From positions 106,851 through 170,850 of the forward strand of contig WNNJ02001412.1 of NCBI GenBank assembly GCA_012934845.2: a stretch of 64,000 nucleotides of DNA, read 5' to 3'. A program made the position numbers and the translations under genes. The notes under the pieces are model-generated. The model made no database searches. It saw only the letters and a program-made list of their open reading frames with translations, and had not been told where the DNA came from. Positions within the stretch are counted from its first letter, which is position 1, and every line of letters starts with the position of its first letter. Source of the stretch: Pomphorhynchus laevis (lineage: Eukaryota > Acanthocephala > Palaeacanthocephala > Echinorhynchida > Pomphorhynchidae). Positions 55,085 through 64,000 of this stretch are shown piece after piece.

Positions 55085-55430
55085 TTATTTAATGTGGCAA
55101 ATGCGTGACAACTGTACGCTTACAAGTTCACTAACAAAAAAACAGCAGAAGTCATACATGTTCATTAATTAATTGTTTAAATGACATCGGATTAGGCGTT
55201 TGAAGCACTGCATTGATGTTGATTGGCGGATATGAATGGGCAGATGATTACACGAGAGAGGAGCAGCCACAATGAAGGAGCGGAAGCCAAAAGAGGTAGA
55301 ATAGTTTGGGACATGTAAAAGAAGGGAATTACGGGAACGCAAGGAACAGTAAACAGGACGAGAATTGTCGAGAATAGTTTGGGGGAATAGGAAAAATTAG
55401 GTACGAGATAAAAGCTTTCACTGTTTGTAT
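55085..55430 (-). mobile_element. LINE-G 3' part (LINE-C relative)
   Basis: Minus strand: the ORF2 C-terminus NSLLLHVPNYSTSFGFRSFIVAAPLSCNHLPIHIR..FKRLIRCHLNN (about 55400-55160), parallel to LINE-C LLLHVPNYSNNYGLRS..FDVRRAPSF. Then a terminal stem-loop (+ strand 55094-55131) and TTAAATAAATT. It forms one element with 56857-57650, split by LINE-H. The middle of the element (most of ORF1 and ORF2) is missing. Confidence 0.72.
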
Positions 55431-56302
55431 TGTTAGGAAGATGAAGATTAAAGGAAGTTTTATCCGTGGTTTAACGAGGAGTGTGTGTAAGAAAAGTTTC
55501 AATAAGAATATTATTATTGGGGTGGGGGTTCCTCAAGGGTGTGTAATCAGCCCACTACTCTTCAACGTCTACATCAACTCACTCCCTTCTGTCATAAATT
55601 CACAGTGTCTTCTGTACGCTGACGACCTTAAAATATGGCGTTTATTGAATAGTCCCAGGGATGTAACTAAACTCCAGAAAGATGTCGAGATGGTTTCTCG
55701 ATGGTGCGATGCTGTCGGACTCAAAGTGCACCATGCGAAATGTTCCCACCTACATATTGGAAAAGGGACCTCAGTGGTAGCTACCGAATTGATGGCTGTC
55801 AGATTGTAAAGGTCTCGCAAATGTCGGACCTGGGTGTGATTGTAACTAGTTACTTAGGATCTCGCTCTTATGTCGATCATGTTGTAAGCAAGTGCGTTCG
55901 CCTCCTCGGTCTAGTACGCAGGGTGTTCAGTCATCTTGATTCTGTGGGATTGCGTACCCTTTACCAATGCGCAATCCTCCCACACATGCTTATGGGTCCG
56001 TCGTTGCTCACCCTCAGTTCCAGCTTGAGTTGGACGCTAACGAACGCATTCTCAATCGGTGCACACATTTAGTGCGGTCCATAAGTTCGTTACCTTATGA
56101 GGAACGCCTGCGCTGTCTTGACGTTCCCCAGTGAAAAATTCACTAAAATTTAATGATCTGATGTTCGTGTGGAGGTGCTTGACCACCCCAGGCCACTGTT
56201 GCAAGGACACGTTTGAGCTAAGAACCAACGATCGCATACGTGGTCACAACTATATGCTAAAGAGAAGACGAGCCTGCAATAAACGAATATCAACAATCCA
56301 TG

Positions 56303-56638
56303 ATATTATTATTAATTGACAACGAATTGAGCCGAGGCTCTTTACAAGTTGCTTCACAAAATAAAAAGAATAAAAAGAATAAGAGTCGTTTTGTCCCTCC
56401 ATCATCAGATAAACTACTGAAAATCCCACCGTTGTCTTGAGAAGGAAGGGTCATCATCCAGTAGGGCGCAAAAACTTGAAGCAGTAGACGACAAAACGGT
56501 CGCACTCTGAAGCGAATTCCAAGATCGTACGACTCGTTTGGCAAATCAGGAAACTGCATGCATGTACCTTTGTGTTTTCAGCATCAGGGGGTGTCCTGAT
56601 GCTGAAAACACAAAGGGGTTTTCAGCATCAGGGGGTGT
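56303..56638 (-). mobile_element. LINE-I 3' fragment, copy 2, inside LINE-H
   Basis: Minus-strand 3' tail nearly identical to 33482-33783. It has a (TAA)n tail at 56312-56303, a stem-loop at 56320-56351, and a C-terminus with KRVVRSWNSL. Its 5' side ends in a complex palindrome (56567-56638). The LINE-H protein would read through the site, so LINE-I inserted into LINE-H. Confidence 0.8.
56567..56638. repeat. Direct plus inverted triplication at the LINE-I 5' junction
   Basis: A 22-bp segment (56567-56588) is followed, after GGGTGT, by its exact inverted copy (56595-56616). The 21-bp segment 56574-56594 is then repeated directly at 56618-56638. The 33.7 kb copy has the first segment only. Looks like template switching or snap-back during cDNA synthesis. 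Confidence 0.85.
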
Positions 56639-56856
56639 ATCTATCTGGAATGGTCTACCTGCCTTGATGGTAAATGGTAACCAGGGGAGTTTTAAACGAC
56701 GGTTGCGAAATCACCTCAGGATGCGTTGTCGTAATGACTGAATTGCACATTATAATATTTTTTTTAATTTTTTTATTTTTCTTCTGTTTTTCCTGTTGTG
56801 AACTAACATGTTCGAGCTGTTCAAGCTCTTTTTGTTGTCGAAAATATAATAATAAG

Positions 56857-57650
56857 AACGGAATTCATAGTTTGCGAAGGAGTTAGTAAGCAAACGGATG
56901 AAGACGATAGCTTGGAAGATATTTTGTTGTTTGTTGATGGTCAATGTATAACAGCAGTCTGAATCGACTGAGAGACATCATTAATATTATTTATTGAGCG
57001 CAACTCTGTTTCGTTAGCCTCCAGAACGTGTCCACAGTTTGAGTGGTCATGCTTCATTAGCTCACGTACGAGGGCAGCACAACAGAACACGCAGAGGAAA
57101 TTCCGTCTTGAAACGTTGTCCTCGTCAGTAAAAGCAATGGCAACGTGAGTCCAAACATTGCAGTCTTTGTTGTCGCATTTAATTTGCTCTTCGATGTAAG
57201 TTTCCTTGACGGACTTGAGTAGCTGGCCGACATTTTTAGTTAGCTTTCTATTTGCCATAATAAGATGTCAAATAAAATTGAAAATGCGTTTCCGTTGTCG
57301 TTAAAATTCGTTATAGGTCTGTGATACAATTTATATTTTGTATGTATTTATATCAGGAAAGTTTTTATCCAGTGGCTCAATCCGCGAGTGTAGCGATCGA
57401 AACTCACAGGAAAAATTGTAAGTAGTTAGTTATAATCAAGAATGTTTTAACTCCGTTAGTCTTCAAGTCGTTAGTTGCATGTTATTTATTGTAAGAAATT
57501 ATTATAACCAAAAGAATTTATAACGTTGGAAGTTTAGAAAACGCAAAAGCAATCATTGTGATGTGATCTCTCAGCGTAAAACCATTGTGTATTAAAGCTC
57601 TTAATTTTTTTTGTAAGTAGTTAGTTATAATCAAGAATTTTTAAACCCAG
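56857..57650 (-). mobile_element. LINE-G 5' part: 5' UTR and ORF1 start
   Basis: The 5' UTR side (about 57650-57259) carries a 28-bp direct repeat (57611-57638 and 57416-57443). Its minus strand has ACTAACTACTTACAA, like the LINE-C 5' UTR. ORF1 follows at 57258. LINE-H interrupts at about 56856. Confidence 0.6.
56941..57258 (-). CDS. LINE-G ORF1 N-terminal part with PHD-like zinc finger (truncated)
   Basis: 105 codons starting at ATG. A Lys-rich N-terminus is followed by CDNKDCNVWTHVAIAF and FLCVFCCAALVRELMKH: Cys pairs, a Trp and a closing Cys-x2-Cys, in the same arrangement as the LINE-C ORF1 finger (CSASGCEIW..YCGFC). Beyond the stop at 56941 another frame shows KELEQLEHVSSQQEKQKKN, a coiled-coil-like continuation, until the LINE-H tail. 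It is an ORF1 fragment of a deletion derivative. Confidence 0.6.
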   Translation of the reverse strand: MANRKLTKNVGQLLKSVKETYIEEQIKCDNKDCNVWTHVAIAFTDEDNVSRRNFLCVFCCAALVRELMKHDHSNCGHVLEANETELRSINNINDVSQSIQTAVIH

Positions 57651-59282
57651 AGTATAATATTTAAGATATAATATTTTAAGAAATCGTTAATATTTTTTAA
57701 GAGTATAATATTTTAAGAGAGCGAATAGAATGTTGGACTTTTTTCATGAAAATATTATCTAATTTGACTAGTGCATTAAAAAATGTATGACTGATATAAA
57801 AATTGACGAGCAGCTTGTATGTATTGTGTGGTTCGATGTCGGTAATTATATTCATTAATGGTGATAAAAGACATTTTCAGTGTGACCATAAGTCCGATGC
57901 GTGTGAAGCATCATAATCAATATCCATTGTACCAGGATATGGCAGTTTTTATATAAGCGATGATTTGCTTATAAAACTGTAATGACATACAAACAAGTAA
58001 TCAATTAAATCAGCGAACTGATTTATAAATTAAAAATAATGCTAAATAAAAATTAAAAAATTAAAAATTATTTTAATACAACTTTTTAATTGATACAAAC
58101 AGGAAAGTGTCAACCTGTATGCTTATTTATAAACTTCATATCGAAAACTTAACCCTGAATGTGCCTACAACAGACGCCTAGCCCCAATTGAGGCGTTTCG
58201 ACCTTAGTCTAAAAAGTGTTACAGGGTGGTCTCATCGGTGTGGCCTGTAGTTACACAACTTCGACAGTAGTAGTCCCTTAGTAAACATCTAAACGGAATT
58301 CGCTAAAGAAGCATGCAGGTTTATACATACATGTTTGTGTCGATTAATAAAAGTTCTATTAATGTTTTTTCTGGTTAATAGAGCGTCACTAGTAGTCTTT
58401 CCACAAGTAAAATATAATTAAATAATTATAAATAATAAATAATTGTAATACAAGATTTATATAATTTGTAAAAAGTTAAAATTTAAAATAAAAATCAATT
58501 TTTATGAATTGACTAATAAATAACATACGATGCATCGGAATTAAGATAATAGATCATCCGGAAAAATTGCGAAGCTATCGGGTTTCAGCTTCAATTCCTC
58601 GACTCCACATAGAAGCGTAACCAAATACATGCAAATGAGCTATTTCATATGATTAAAATTGATTATTAAGTATCTTATTTCAATACAAAGTATATTATTT
58701 ATTATTAATCCATAAAAATTTTCAGCTTAAGAGTTTAAATTCATTTTGAATAATATTTTGTTGATTTATATATTTTACTATTTTCTGTTTTATTTTATTT
58801 TTAATGTAAACGAGTTTAAAAATATTTACAATTCGGCAACGACTGATATAAAGGGAATAACCCTGCAAAGTTTAAGTAGATCGAATATTCGACAGTCCGT
58901 GCAGAACTTTATGTTATTTGTGGAATATCTCCCACATCAGGCATTGCGTCCAGAATGCATATCCAGAACCCTGAGTCTTTCCCTATATGGATAAACTCTT
59001 ACCTAATGTAGGATTATTGTTACCCGACGCAGGACATTTTCAAGTCGAGTAGACTTATCAATTGTTCTTATTAAATACAACAGTGTTTAAACAGTGTTTA
59101 AACGTCAAACAATGTTTTGATGTGTTTGACGGGCCCATTTGCGGGAACCCTTTGTATGTTCGTAACCAATTTATTTATTTATTTAAAAAAATAATTTCAT
59201 TAAATACAACAGCAGCAAAAGAGCGTAGAGCTCGTACAGGCTGGGCACATGGTAAAAAAACAAATATCAATGAAAATCTGAT
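57651..59282. other. Gene-free stretch
   Basis: AT-rich. An 82-codon open stretch at 58746-58994 begins with an aromatic hydrophobic segment but matches nothing I know. No repeat or element end seen. Confidence 0.45.
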
Positions 59283-60010
59283 TGTTCTAAGTTAATAAAT
59301 TCTTCAGACTTCTCTTGAAGGACAAAATACTAGAGGCCGAAACCACTTGACTTGGTAGCTTATTCCAGCTTTTCCACGTTCGGTTGACAATTGTGTTAAA
59401 TCTTCTTCGTGGACGAATGTGGGTCTTTAACGTGAGGTGATGTCCCCTCAATCTGTTTGAATTTCGAAGTTCGAACAGTTTATGACAAACATGTTCCCTC
59501 TGCCATTTTTGAACATTAAACGTTGTCCACACAAACATTAAATCAGATGACTTTAAAGATTTCTTCACTGTAGTCACACCAAGTGCGTGGAGTCGAAAAA
59601 TGAATGAGAGCTTGCGTTGGGTGCGTACAAGATGTGTGGCCTTGCGTACTATGGATTCGTACAGGTTCATCTCTGTAGTAGTTTGATGATGGCAGGTAGG
59701 TGAAGCGTATATCATTAAAGATAAGACATAAACATTGTAAGTTAACTTTAAACTGGATGGGTCAAGCTGGCCAATGGTCCTTCTAATAACTCCTAAAATT
59801 CGATGGCATTTAGAAACTGTGTGACTGGTGTAAGCTTCTATTTACGATCACCCCAAGGTTTTGAAATTGGGGAACTGTTTCAATTTCTCTTCTGTCAATG
59901 GTATATGATGAATTGATGTGTAGATGTTCGATGCGCATATGTTTTGACTTATCGGGGTTTAATATCAGTCCCCGTTGATTACACCAGACCTTAATATTAT
60001 CAATATCTCT
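59283..60010 (-). mobile_element. LINE-F, ORF2 C-terminal third
   Basis: Minus-strand LINE piece starting after the RT palm. It has DNIKVWCNQRGLILNPDKSKHMRI (near 59990-59930), FQNLGVIVNRSLHQS, then a clean stretch of 142 codons (59715-59287) with SSDLMFVWTTF, LRGHHLTLK and TWKSWNKLPSQVV..FKRSLKNLLT. It stops at the ORF end with no visible UTR, stem-loop or tail. It stands head-to-head with LINE-E at 60.01 kb. Confidence 0.75.
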
Positions 60011-62461
60011 CTAGAGTATCATTGGATCTCGACCTCCCCCATATCACTTCTCAATAATTTACACATCCTTCCATCAAAATCATTTCCAGCAACATTTCCG
60101 AATTTTAACATGCCGCGAATTGATTGGATAGATTACGTTCCTCTTCCTGGATGTGATCCCGAATCATTACTGCTTTTAAACACGATAAATGATCTACATT
60201 TAGTCCAACATGTTCACAGGGATACTCGTCACAGGGGTAATAACTCCTCAATTCTTGACCTCTGCTTTTCGAGTGAAACGTATCTGATAAAAAACGTCAA
60301 ATACGGACCTCCGCTAGGATCAAGCGATCACTCTACCATCTCAATAGAATTTAACGCACTCGGACCATATGTCGAAACGGTTAAAACGTCGAATCCTTTT
60401 AAGATCGACTATGATGTCGTGCGCAGTATAATTTCCTGTATGTATTGGCCCGACCCATCGATAGCAGGCATTCAAGAAGCTTGGGATAACTTTAAGATCA
60501 CATTACATTGTGTTCTCGACTATTTTGCTCTGATACGTCAGAATCGTACACGAAAACTACATCCGAAATGGTTAGATACGGAATTGCTTGATCTAATCAA
60601 ACACCGTGATAGATGTTTCCATGCGTACAAAAAAGGGGAACTTTCTTTTGAACACTACCGTCATTGCAGGAATACGGTTTCTATTCTGAAAAAAAAACAG
60701 AAAAAACGCAGTTTCATCTCAAATATATGCCGCTCCACTCATAACAATCCTTGGGTGGCTTTCAAAAGCATACTTCCACGTCCAATACACTCGACAGATT
60801 GTTCATACCTATTGGCCGACAATGGGTCAATCTTGACCTCCCCAACTGATGTAGCTGCCCATTTTATGGACTATTTCGCTATCAAAGAAGATAGAGTGTC
60901 GATCCCCGATGGTATAATCCAAACTAAACACAATGTACTTCTACCTAGAGTAGTCATATCTAACATTAAATTTAGCGATGAAGAGGTACTGCACGAGCTA
61001 CTTAAATTACCCCGCAACGCCGCGTCAGGTCCTGACCATATACCTCCAATACTCTTAAAGGAATTGGCCCATGCAATATACGTTCCCTTAGCTTCTATTT
61101 TTAGAAGTTCACTAAGCACAGGTTATCTACCATCTGATTGGACTAAGGCTATTGTACGTCCAATTTTCAAGAAAGGGGATAAATCCCAGGTTTCCAACTA
61201 CCGTCCCATCAGTCTCACATCTGTAGCTTGTAAGGTATTAGAAAAATTGATTCTTCGTCACCTTAGCGCTTTCGTTGAAGCTAACAATCGCCTCAGCCCC
61301 AGTCAGCATGGATTTAGGCGAAATCGCTCAACGGTAACGAACCTTGTAAAAGCGAGAGCAAGCTTGGTGGATTCGATGAGGAGTGGTTCCAAAGTAGATG
61401 TGATATTTATAGACTTATCGAAAGCATTCGATAGAGTTATTCCCGATTTGCTAGTAAACAAATTATCTAACATTGGTGTACGGGGCTCTTTGTTACGCTG
61501 GATTCAATCATTCGTAAGCAACCGCTCGTTTGCAGTACGCATAAGCCATTATCTTTCTGGTTACTCAATGATGACGACAGGCGTCCCGCAGGGATCGGCC
61601 ATTAGTCCGACTCTCTTTAATATATATGCAAATGATATTACAAACAACTTGACGTCGGAATGTGTTACCTACGCAGATGATATTAAGGTTTGGAGGCGAA
61701 TCATTGATGATTCCGATGTTAGCGCTCTTCAAAAAGACCTGGATTCCATAAATAAATGGTGTATATCTAATGGGCTGATGATAAATGCGACTAAATGTAG
61801 ACATATGCGGATCGGCTCCCCAGACATTCGTTGCTCTTATAAAATTGGAAACATGTCGATTGATTCTACAGATAAAATCGATGATTTAGGGGTATCTACG
61901 CTTAATACGCTCGATATGAGCGCTCACGTAAATAAAGTTTCGGCTAATTGCCGTCGTACTATTGGCATCATTAGACGATCTTTTGGATCACTAGAGGCAT
62001 GTAGCTTCAGAATAATATACAAGGCCCTCATCGAATCTCGAATGCTATACACATCTCCCGCAGCGTATCCACATCTGTGCAAGAACATTGTGGCTTACGA
62101 ATCAATTCTCCGGTCGGCTACCCGTCTTGTTCCCACTGTCAAAGACCTGCCGTTTGACCAGAAGTTAGAAATCCTAGGTGTTTCAATGGTTTGTGAAAGT
62201 TTGGTAAAAGCTGATCTTATGCTGGTATGGAGGGCAATTTTATCGCCCACTCATCCCCTAAACTTCATGTTTTGCCTACGCAACTCCGAGAAATTACGTG
62301 GACATCGACTAACGCTCAAACATCGTAGAAAAGTCCATCGACACTATCAGGATATCAGAGATCGAGTAATAAATAGTTGGAACAGACTCCCGTCATCTGC
62401 AATTGAATGCCGGAACATCCGAGAATTTCGGCGTGCGCTGAACAGTGTATCGCTCTCATAG
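59975..62461 (+). CDS. LINE-E ORF2: partial endonuclease + open reverse transcriptase
   Basis: An open frame of 828 codons. The first dozen come from the LINE-F junction by chance, and the element proper starts near residue 13. The endonuclease remainder has FNMPRIDW (the usual GD before FN is lost) and the catalytic SDH at 117-119. The RT is intact to the eye: AIVRPIFKKGDKSQVSNYRPIS, HGFRRNRSTVTNL, motif A FIDLSKAFDRV, motif B VPQGSAISPTLFNIYANDI, YADD at 566-569, and C-terminal LRGHRLTLKHRRK and SWNRLPSSAIE. Because the endonuclease lacks its N-terminal catalytic half, the copy cannot be autonomous, yet no stop has accumulated, so it is young. Confidence 0.9.
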   Translation: MITPDLNIINISLEYHWISTSPISLLNNLHILPSKSFPATFPNFNMPRIDWIDYVPLPGCDPESLLLLNTINDLHLVQHVHRDTRHRGNNSSILDLCFSSETYLIKNVKYGPPLGSSDHSTISIEFNALGPYVETVKTSNPFKIDYDVVRSIISCMYWPDPSIAGIQEAWDNFKITLHCVLDYFALIRQNRTRKLHPKWLDTELLDLIKHRDRCFHAYKKGELSFEHYRHCRNTVSILKKKQKKRSFISNICRSTHNNPWVAFKSILPRPIHSTDCSYLLADNGSILTSPTDVAAHFMDYFAIKEDRVSIPDGIIQTKHNVLLPRVVISNIKFSDEEVLHELLKLPRNAASGPDHIPPILLKELAHAIYVPLASIFRSSLSTGYLPSDWTKAIVRPIFKKGDKSQVSNYRPISLTSVACKVLEKLILRHLSAFVEANNRLSPSQHGFRRNRSTVTNLVKARASLVDSMRSGSKVDVIFIDLSKAFDRVIPDLLVNKLSNIGVRGSLLRWIQSFVSNRSFAVRISHYLSGYSMMTTGVPQGSAISPTLFNIYANDITNNLTSECVTYADDIKVWRRIIDDSDVSALQKDLDSINKWCISNGLMINATKCRHMRIGSPDIRCSYKIGNMSIDSTDKIDDLGVSTLNTLDMSAHVNKVSANCRRTIGIIRRSFGSLEACSFRIIYKALIESRMLYTSPAAYPHLCKNIVAYESILRSATRLVPTVKDLPFDQKLEILGVSMVCESLVKADLMLVWRAILSPTHPLNFMFCLRNSEKLRGHRLTLKHRRKVHRHYQDIRDRVINSWNRLPSSAIECRNIREFRRALNSVSLS

Positions 62462-62572
62462 GAAGTCGAACCTGATTTGGATTTTTTGTTTTACTGACAT
62501 TGTACTTTTTTTACATTGAGATCCAGCCAAACGAGCAACCACTCATCGGCTGTTGTATACTAATAATAATAA
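60012..62572 (+). mobile_element. LINE-E (CR1/Jockey superfamily), 5'-truncated
   Basis: Begins in the middle of the endonuclease and is complete to its 3' end. It ends with stem CAGCC/GGCTG enclosing GAG/CTC (62524-62552), then TAATAATAATAA (62561-62572). Confidence 0.85.
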
Positions 62573-62712
62573 CTGATTCAACACTCCATTCCTGCCGCTT
62601 ATGCCCCAACCTATCTTAATTCTCCTTAATCTACATCCCACGTAACACTTCCAAATAATTTACATCCGTCATTTCAAATCATCCTTAGTCACATCTCTGA
62701 TCAATCGATTAA

Positions 62713-63333
62713 ACACCCGCACCTGTCACACTTGCTCCAACCAATATTAATTCTCTATCAAGCACCCCTGTCATTTCCACTTCTATCTGCTCATCTGCCT
62801 CGACTCCTACCAGCTCTGTCCGTCCACCACTTCCACGAAATCGTTTTCCTTCGCGCGATCGCTGTATAATCATATCAAACTTAAAGCTTTCCGAATCTGC
62901 TTCTCCACAATCTCGCCTCGATGATGATGTATCTGCTTTCAGGTCTATCCTAGCAACCATTCTTCCTGATGATAACCCATCCCTCTTCAATAATATCGAT
63001 CCTGTATCCTTTATTCGTTTAAACAAATCCACTAAATCCAATCATCTCAGTCCTCCACTCTTAAAAATCGTTTTCCGACATAGTTCACATGCCTCTTCTG
63101 TACTCTCCCAACGCTTTAAACTTCTTACCACTTCATCTACTTGCCGTATCTTTCCTGACCAATCCTCTTCTGATATTGCCCAGATCCATTTTGCTCGCAT
63201 TGAGAAACATCGACGTGAAACAAACGGCGAGTCATCCTTATCTATACGTCAAATCAACGGAAATTTTCACGTTGTACACACAAGGCCAAAAATTCGATGG
63301 CGTCCCATCTCTCTCCCTTGTCTTCTTCGCTAG
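62713..63333 (+). CDS. LINE-D ORF1, C-terminal part
   Basis: 207 codons open up to TAG 63331-63333. A Thr/Ser/Pro-rich linker is followed by the RNA-binding domain RDRCIIISNLKLSE, FIRLNKSTKSN, LLKIVFRHSSHASSVLSQRFKLL, IEKHRRETNGESSLSIR and RPKIRW. Nearly every block aligns with LINE-C ORF1. The upstream part is in other frames with stops. The stop is 37 nt into ORF2, exactly as in LINE-C. Confidence 0.75.
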   Translation, partial: TPAPVTLAPTNINSLSSTPVISTSICSSASTPTSSVRPPLPRNRFPSRDRCIIISNLKLSESASPQSRLDDDVSAFRSILATILPDDNPSLFNNIDPVSFIRLNKSTKSNHLSPPLLKIVFRHSSHASSVLSQRFKLLTTSSTCRIFPDQSSSDIAQIHFARIEKHRRETNGESSLSIRQINGNFHVVHTRPKIRWRPISLPCLLR

Positions 63334-64000
63334 CCAATCTCGCTCCTAAGCATACTTTTCGTCTTAGTCTATTCAACACTCGCTCCATTCTTCATAAAGC
63401 TGATATGCTTCTCGATATCTTCGATCAATTATCTATCGATATTCTCTGCATTACCGAATCCTGGCACTCTGACTCCGACGATCTTGCTATTCGTCGTCTA
63501 TGTCGCACTGGTTGTTCTCTAGTTGAATCAGCTCGTTCAATTGTGTCCCACATATACTGTTTCTAACCATGGCGGTATTGTTGCCATTGCTTGTCAACCA
63601 ATGTTTCTACATAAAATTAACGATAACATCCGTTACACTTTGTTCGAATTACTCATATGCAGATTATCAACTCATTTCCCTCTGGAACTTGTGATTATAT
63701 ACCATCCAGGCTCAGCTGCCCTCTCATGTATGTTCTTTAGCGAGCTTGCAGATCTTATGTCTCACTGTTCATTGTCTTATACTCCTTCTTTTGTTCTCGG
63801 TGACTTTAACATTCGTCTTGATCGCCCGTCTGACTCTGACTCTATCACTTTAACTAATATTTTTTTCTGATTTTAACTATAAATTACTTTCAACAAGCCC
63901 AACTCATATTCTCGGCGGTGCTCTCGACATCATTGCTGTCCTAATTGCTTCAATGACTATACCTCCTTGTCAATTACTGATCCTGGTTTGTCCGATCATT
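63297..64000 (+). pseudogene. LINE-D ORF2, endonuclease part (incomplete at window end)
   Basis: ATG 63297: LFNTRSILHKADMLLD and ILCITESWHSDSDD (63297-63540), then a frameshift to SNHGGIVAIACQP..FVLGDFNIRLDRPSD (63555-63850). A T-run near 63863 shifts the frame again to FNYKLLSTSPTHILGGALDI, and a third shift leads to SITDPGLSDH at the edge. Catalytic GDFN and SDH are intact, unlike LINE-C copies 1 and 3. Confidence 0.75.

Larger units (their letters stand above)
55441..56741 (+). pseudogene. LINE-H ORF2 remnant
   Basis: Motif B VPQGCVISPLLFNVYINSL and motif C YADDLKIW are in the first frame (55441-55809). The thumb SDLGVIVTSYLGSRSYVDHV is in the next frame (55701-56072). DLMFVWRCL and RIRGHNYMLKRR are in a third (56131-56290). 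After the LINE-I insertion, WNGLPALMV.GNQGSFKRRLRNHL ends at 56741. It is most like LINE-E. At least two frameshifts plus the insertion break it. Confidence 0.72.
55432..56855 (+). mobile_element. LINE-H, inserted in LINE-G and split by LINE-I
   Basis: 5'-truncated CR1/Jockey-type LINE starting just before RT motif B. Coding pieces at 55441-56290 continue after an insertion at about 56639-56741 (IWNGLPALMVNGNQGSFKRRL). A T-rich UTR, a stem-loop GAGCT/AGCTC (56814-56828) with weak outer AACA/TGTT, and a TAATAATAA tail to 56855 follow. Confidence 0.75.
62573..64000 (+). mobile_element. LINE-D (diverged LINE-C relative), runs off the right edge
   Basis: ORF1 C-terminal domain followed by overlapping ORF2, homologous to LINE-C at the protein level but clearly another subfamily at the DNA level. 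Its start is unclear. Broken Pro/Ser-rich ORF1 linker sequence begins directly after the LINE-E tail. Confidence 0.8.

Noticed and set aside
58746-58994. 82-codon open stretch with a hydrophobic N-terminus
   Set aside because: Low-complexity aromatic start in AT-rich DNA. Cannot be supported as a gene.
59283-62572. LINE-F and LINE-E as one insertion with 5' inversion (twin priming)
   Set aside because: In twin priming the inverted piece is the more 5' part of the element. LINE-F carries the 3' third of ORF2, so these are two elements.
62709-63041. 110-codon minus-strand open stretch
   Set aside because: Antisense to the LINE-D ORF1 RNA-binding domain, which is clearly the real frame.

Overview
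The window is a stretch of animal nuclear DNA, AT-rich and almost wholly made of retrotransposon remains, with one clear host-type gene. That gene (34851-35258) encodes a complete fatty-acid-binding protein. From memory it most resembles the Sm14 type of parasitic flatworms, so a platyhelminth source is my best guess. This is weak evidence, because it rests on one protein and no search was run. There are no bacterial features, no tRNA or rRNA genes that I can see, and no CRISPR array.

Layout. 1-2872: the ORF2 of a non-LTR retrotransposon (LINE-A), uninterrupted for 932 codons and running off the left edge. 3.8-16.2 kb: four decayed copies of a second LINE type (family B: ORF1 with zinc knuckle, ORF2 with endonuclease and reverse transcriptase) in orientations + - - +. 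A fifth copy lies at 27.5-31.1 kb. 17.0-19.4 kb: a scrambled Penelope-like element with reverse-transcriptase pieces on + and GIY-YIG nuclease pieces on -. 19.4-26.4 kb: AT-rich DNA holding a degenerate repeat array. 31-34 kb: small LINE tails. 34.8-35.4 kb: the host gene. 36.3-38.5 kb: a second Penelope nuclease tail, a PD-(D/E)XK-type mobile-element protein remnant, and a perfect-looking fold-back element.

38.6-54.5 kb is dominated by a third LINE family (LINE-C, CR1/L2-like). It has a near full-length copy (40.3-44.6), a copy inside a 3.7 kb tandem duplication (46.2-48.4), a 5'-truncated copy (51.4-54.5) and several fragments. 55.1-57.7 kb is a three-layer nest of LINE insertions. 59.3-62.6 kb has two head-to-head LINE pieces, one with an open reverse transcriptase. 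62.6-64 kb is a diverged LINE-C relative (LINE-D) leaving the window.

The unifying signal is at the 3' ends. Several different LINE families here end in a two-step stem-loop followed directly by a short (TAA)n tail, and LINE-C ends in its own stem-loop. Two related 32-nt examples differ by a compensatory base-pair change. Even a roughly 75-bp insertion keeps the stem-loop and tail. Separate copies also share the same inactivating codons. Together this suggests, by inference, that the 3' RNA structure is what the reverse transcriptase recognises and that inactive templates have been copied in trans. LINE boundaries given below are approximate unless a tail or duplication marks them.
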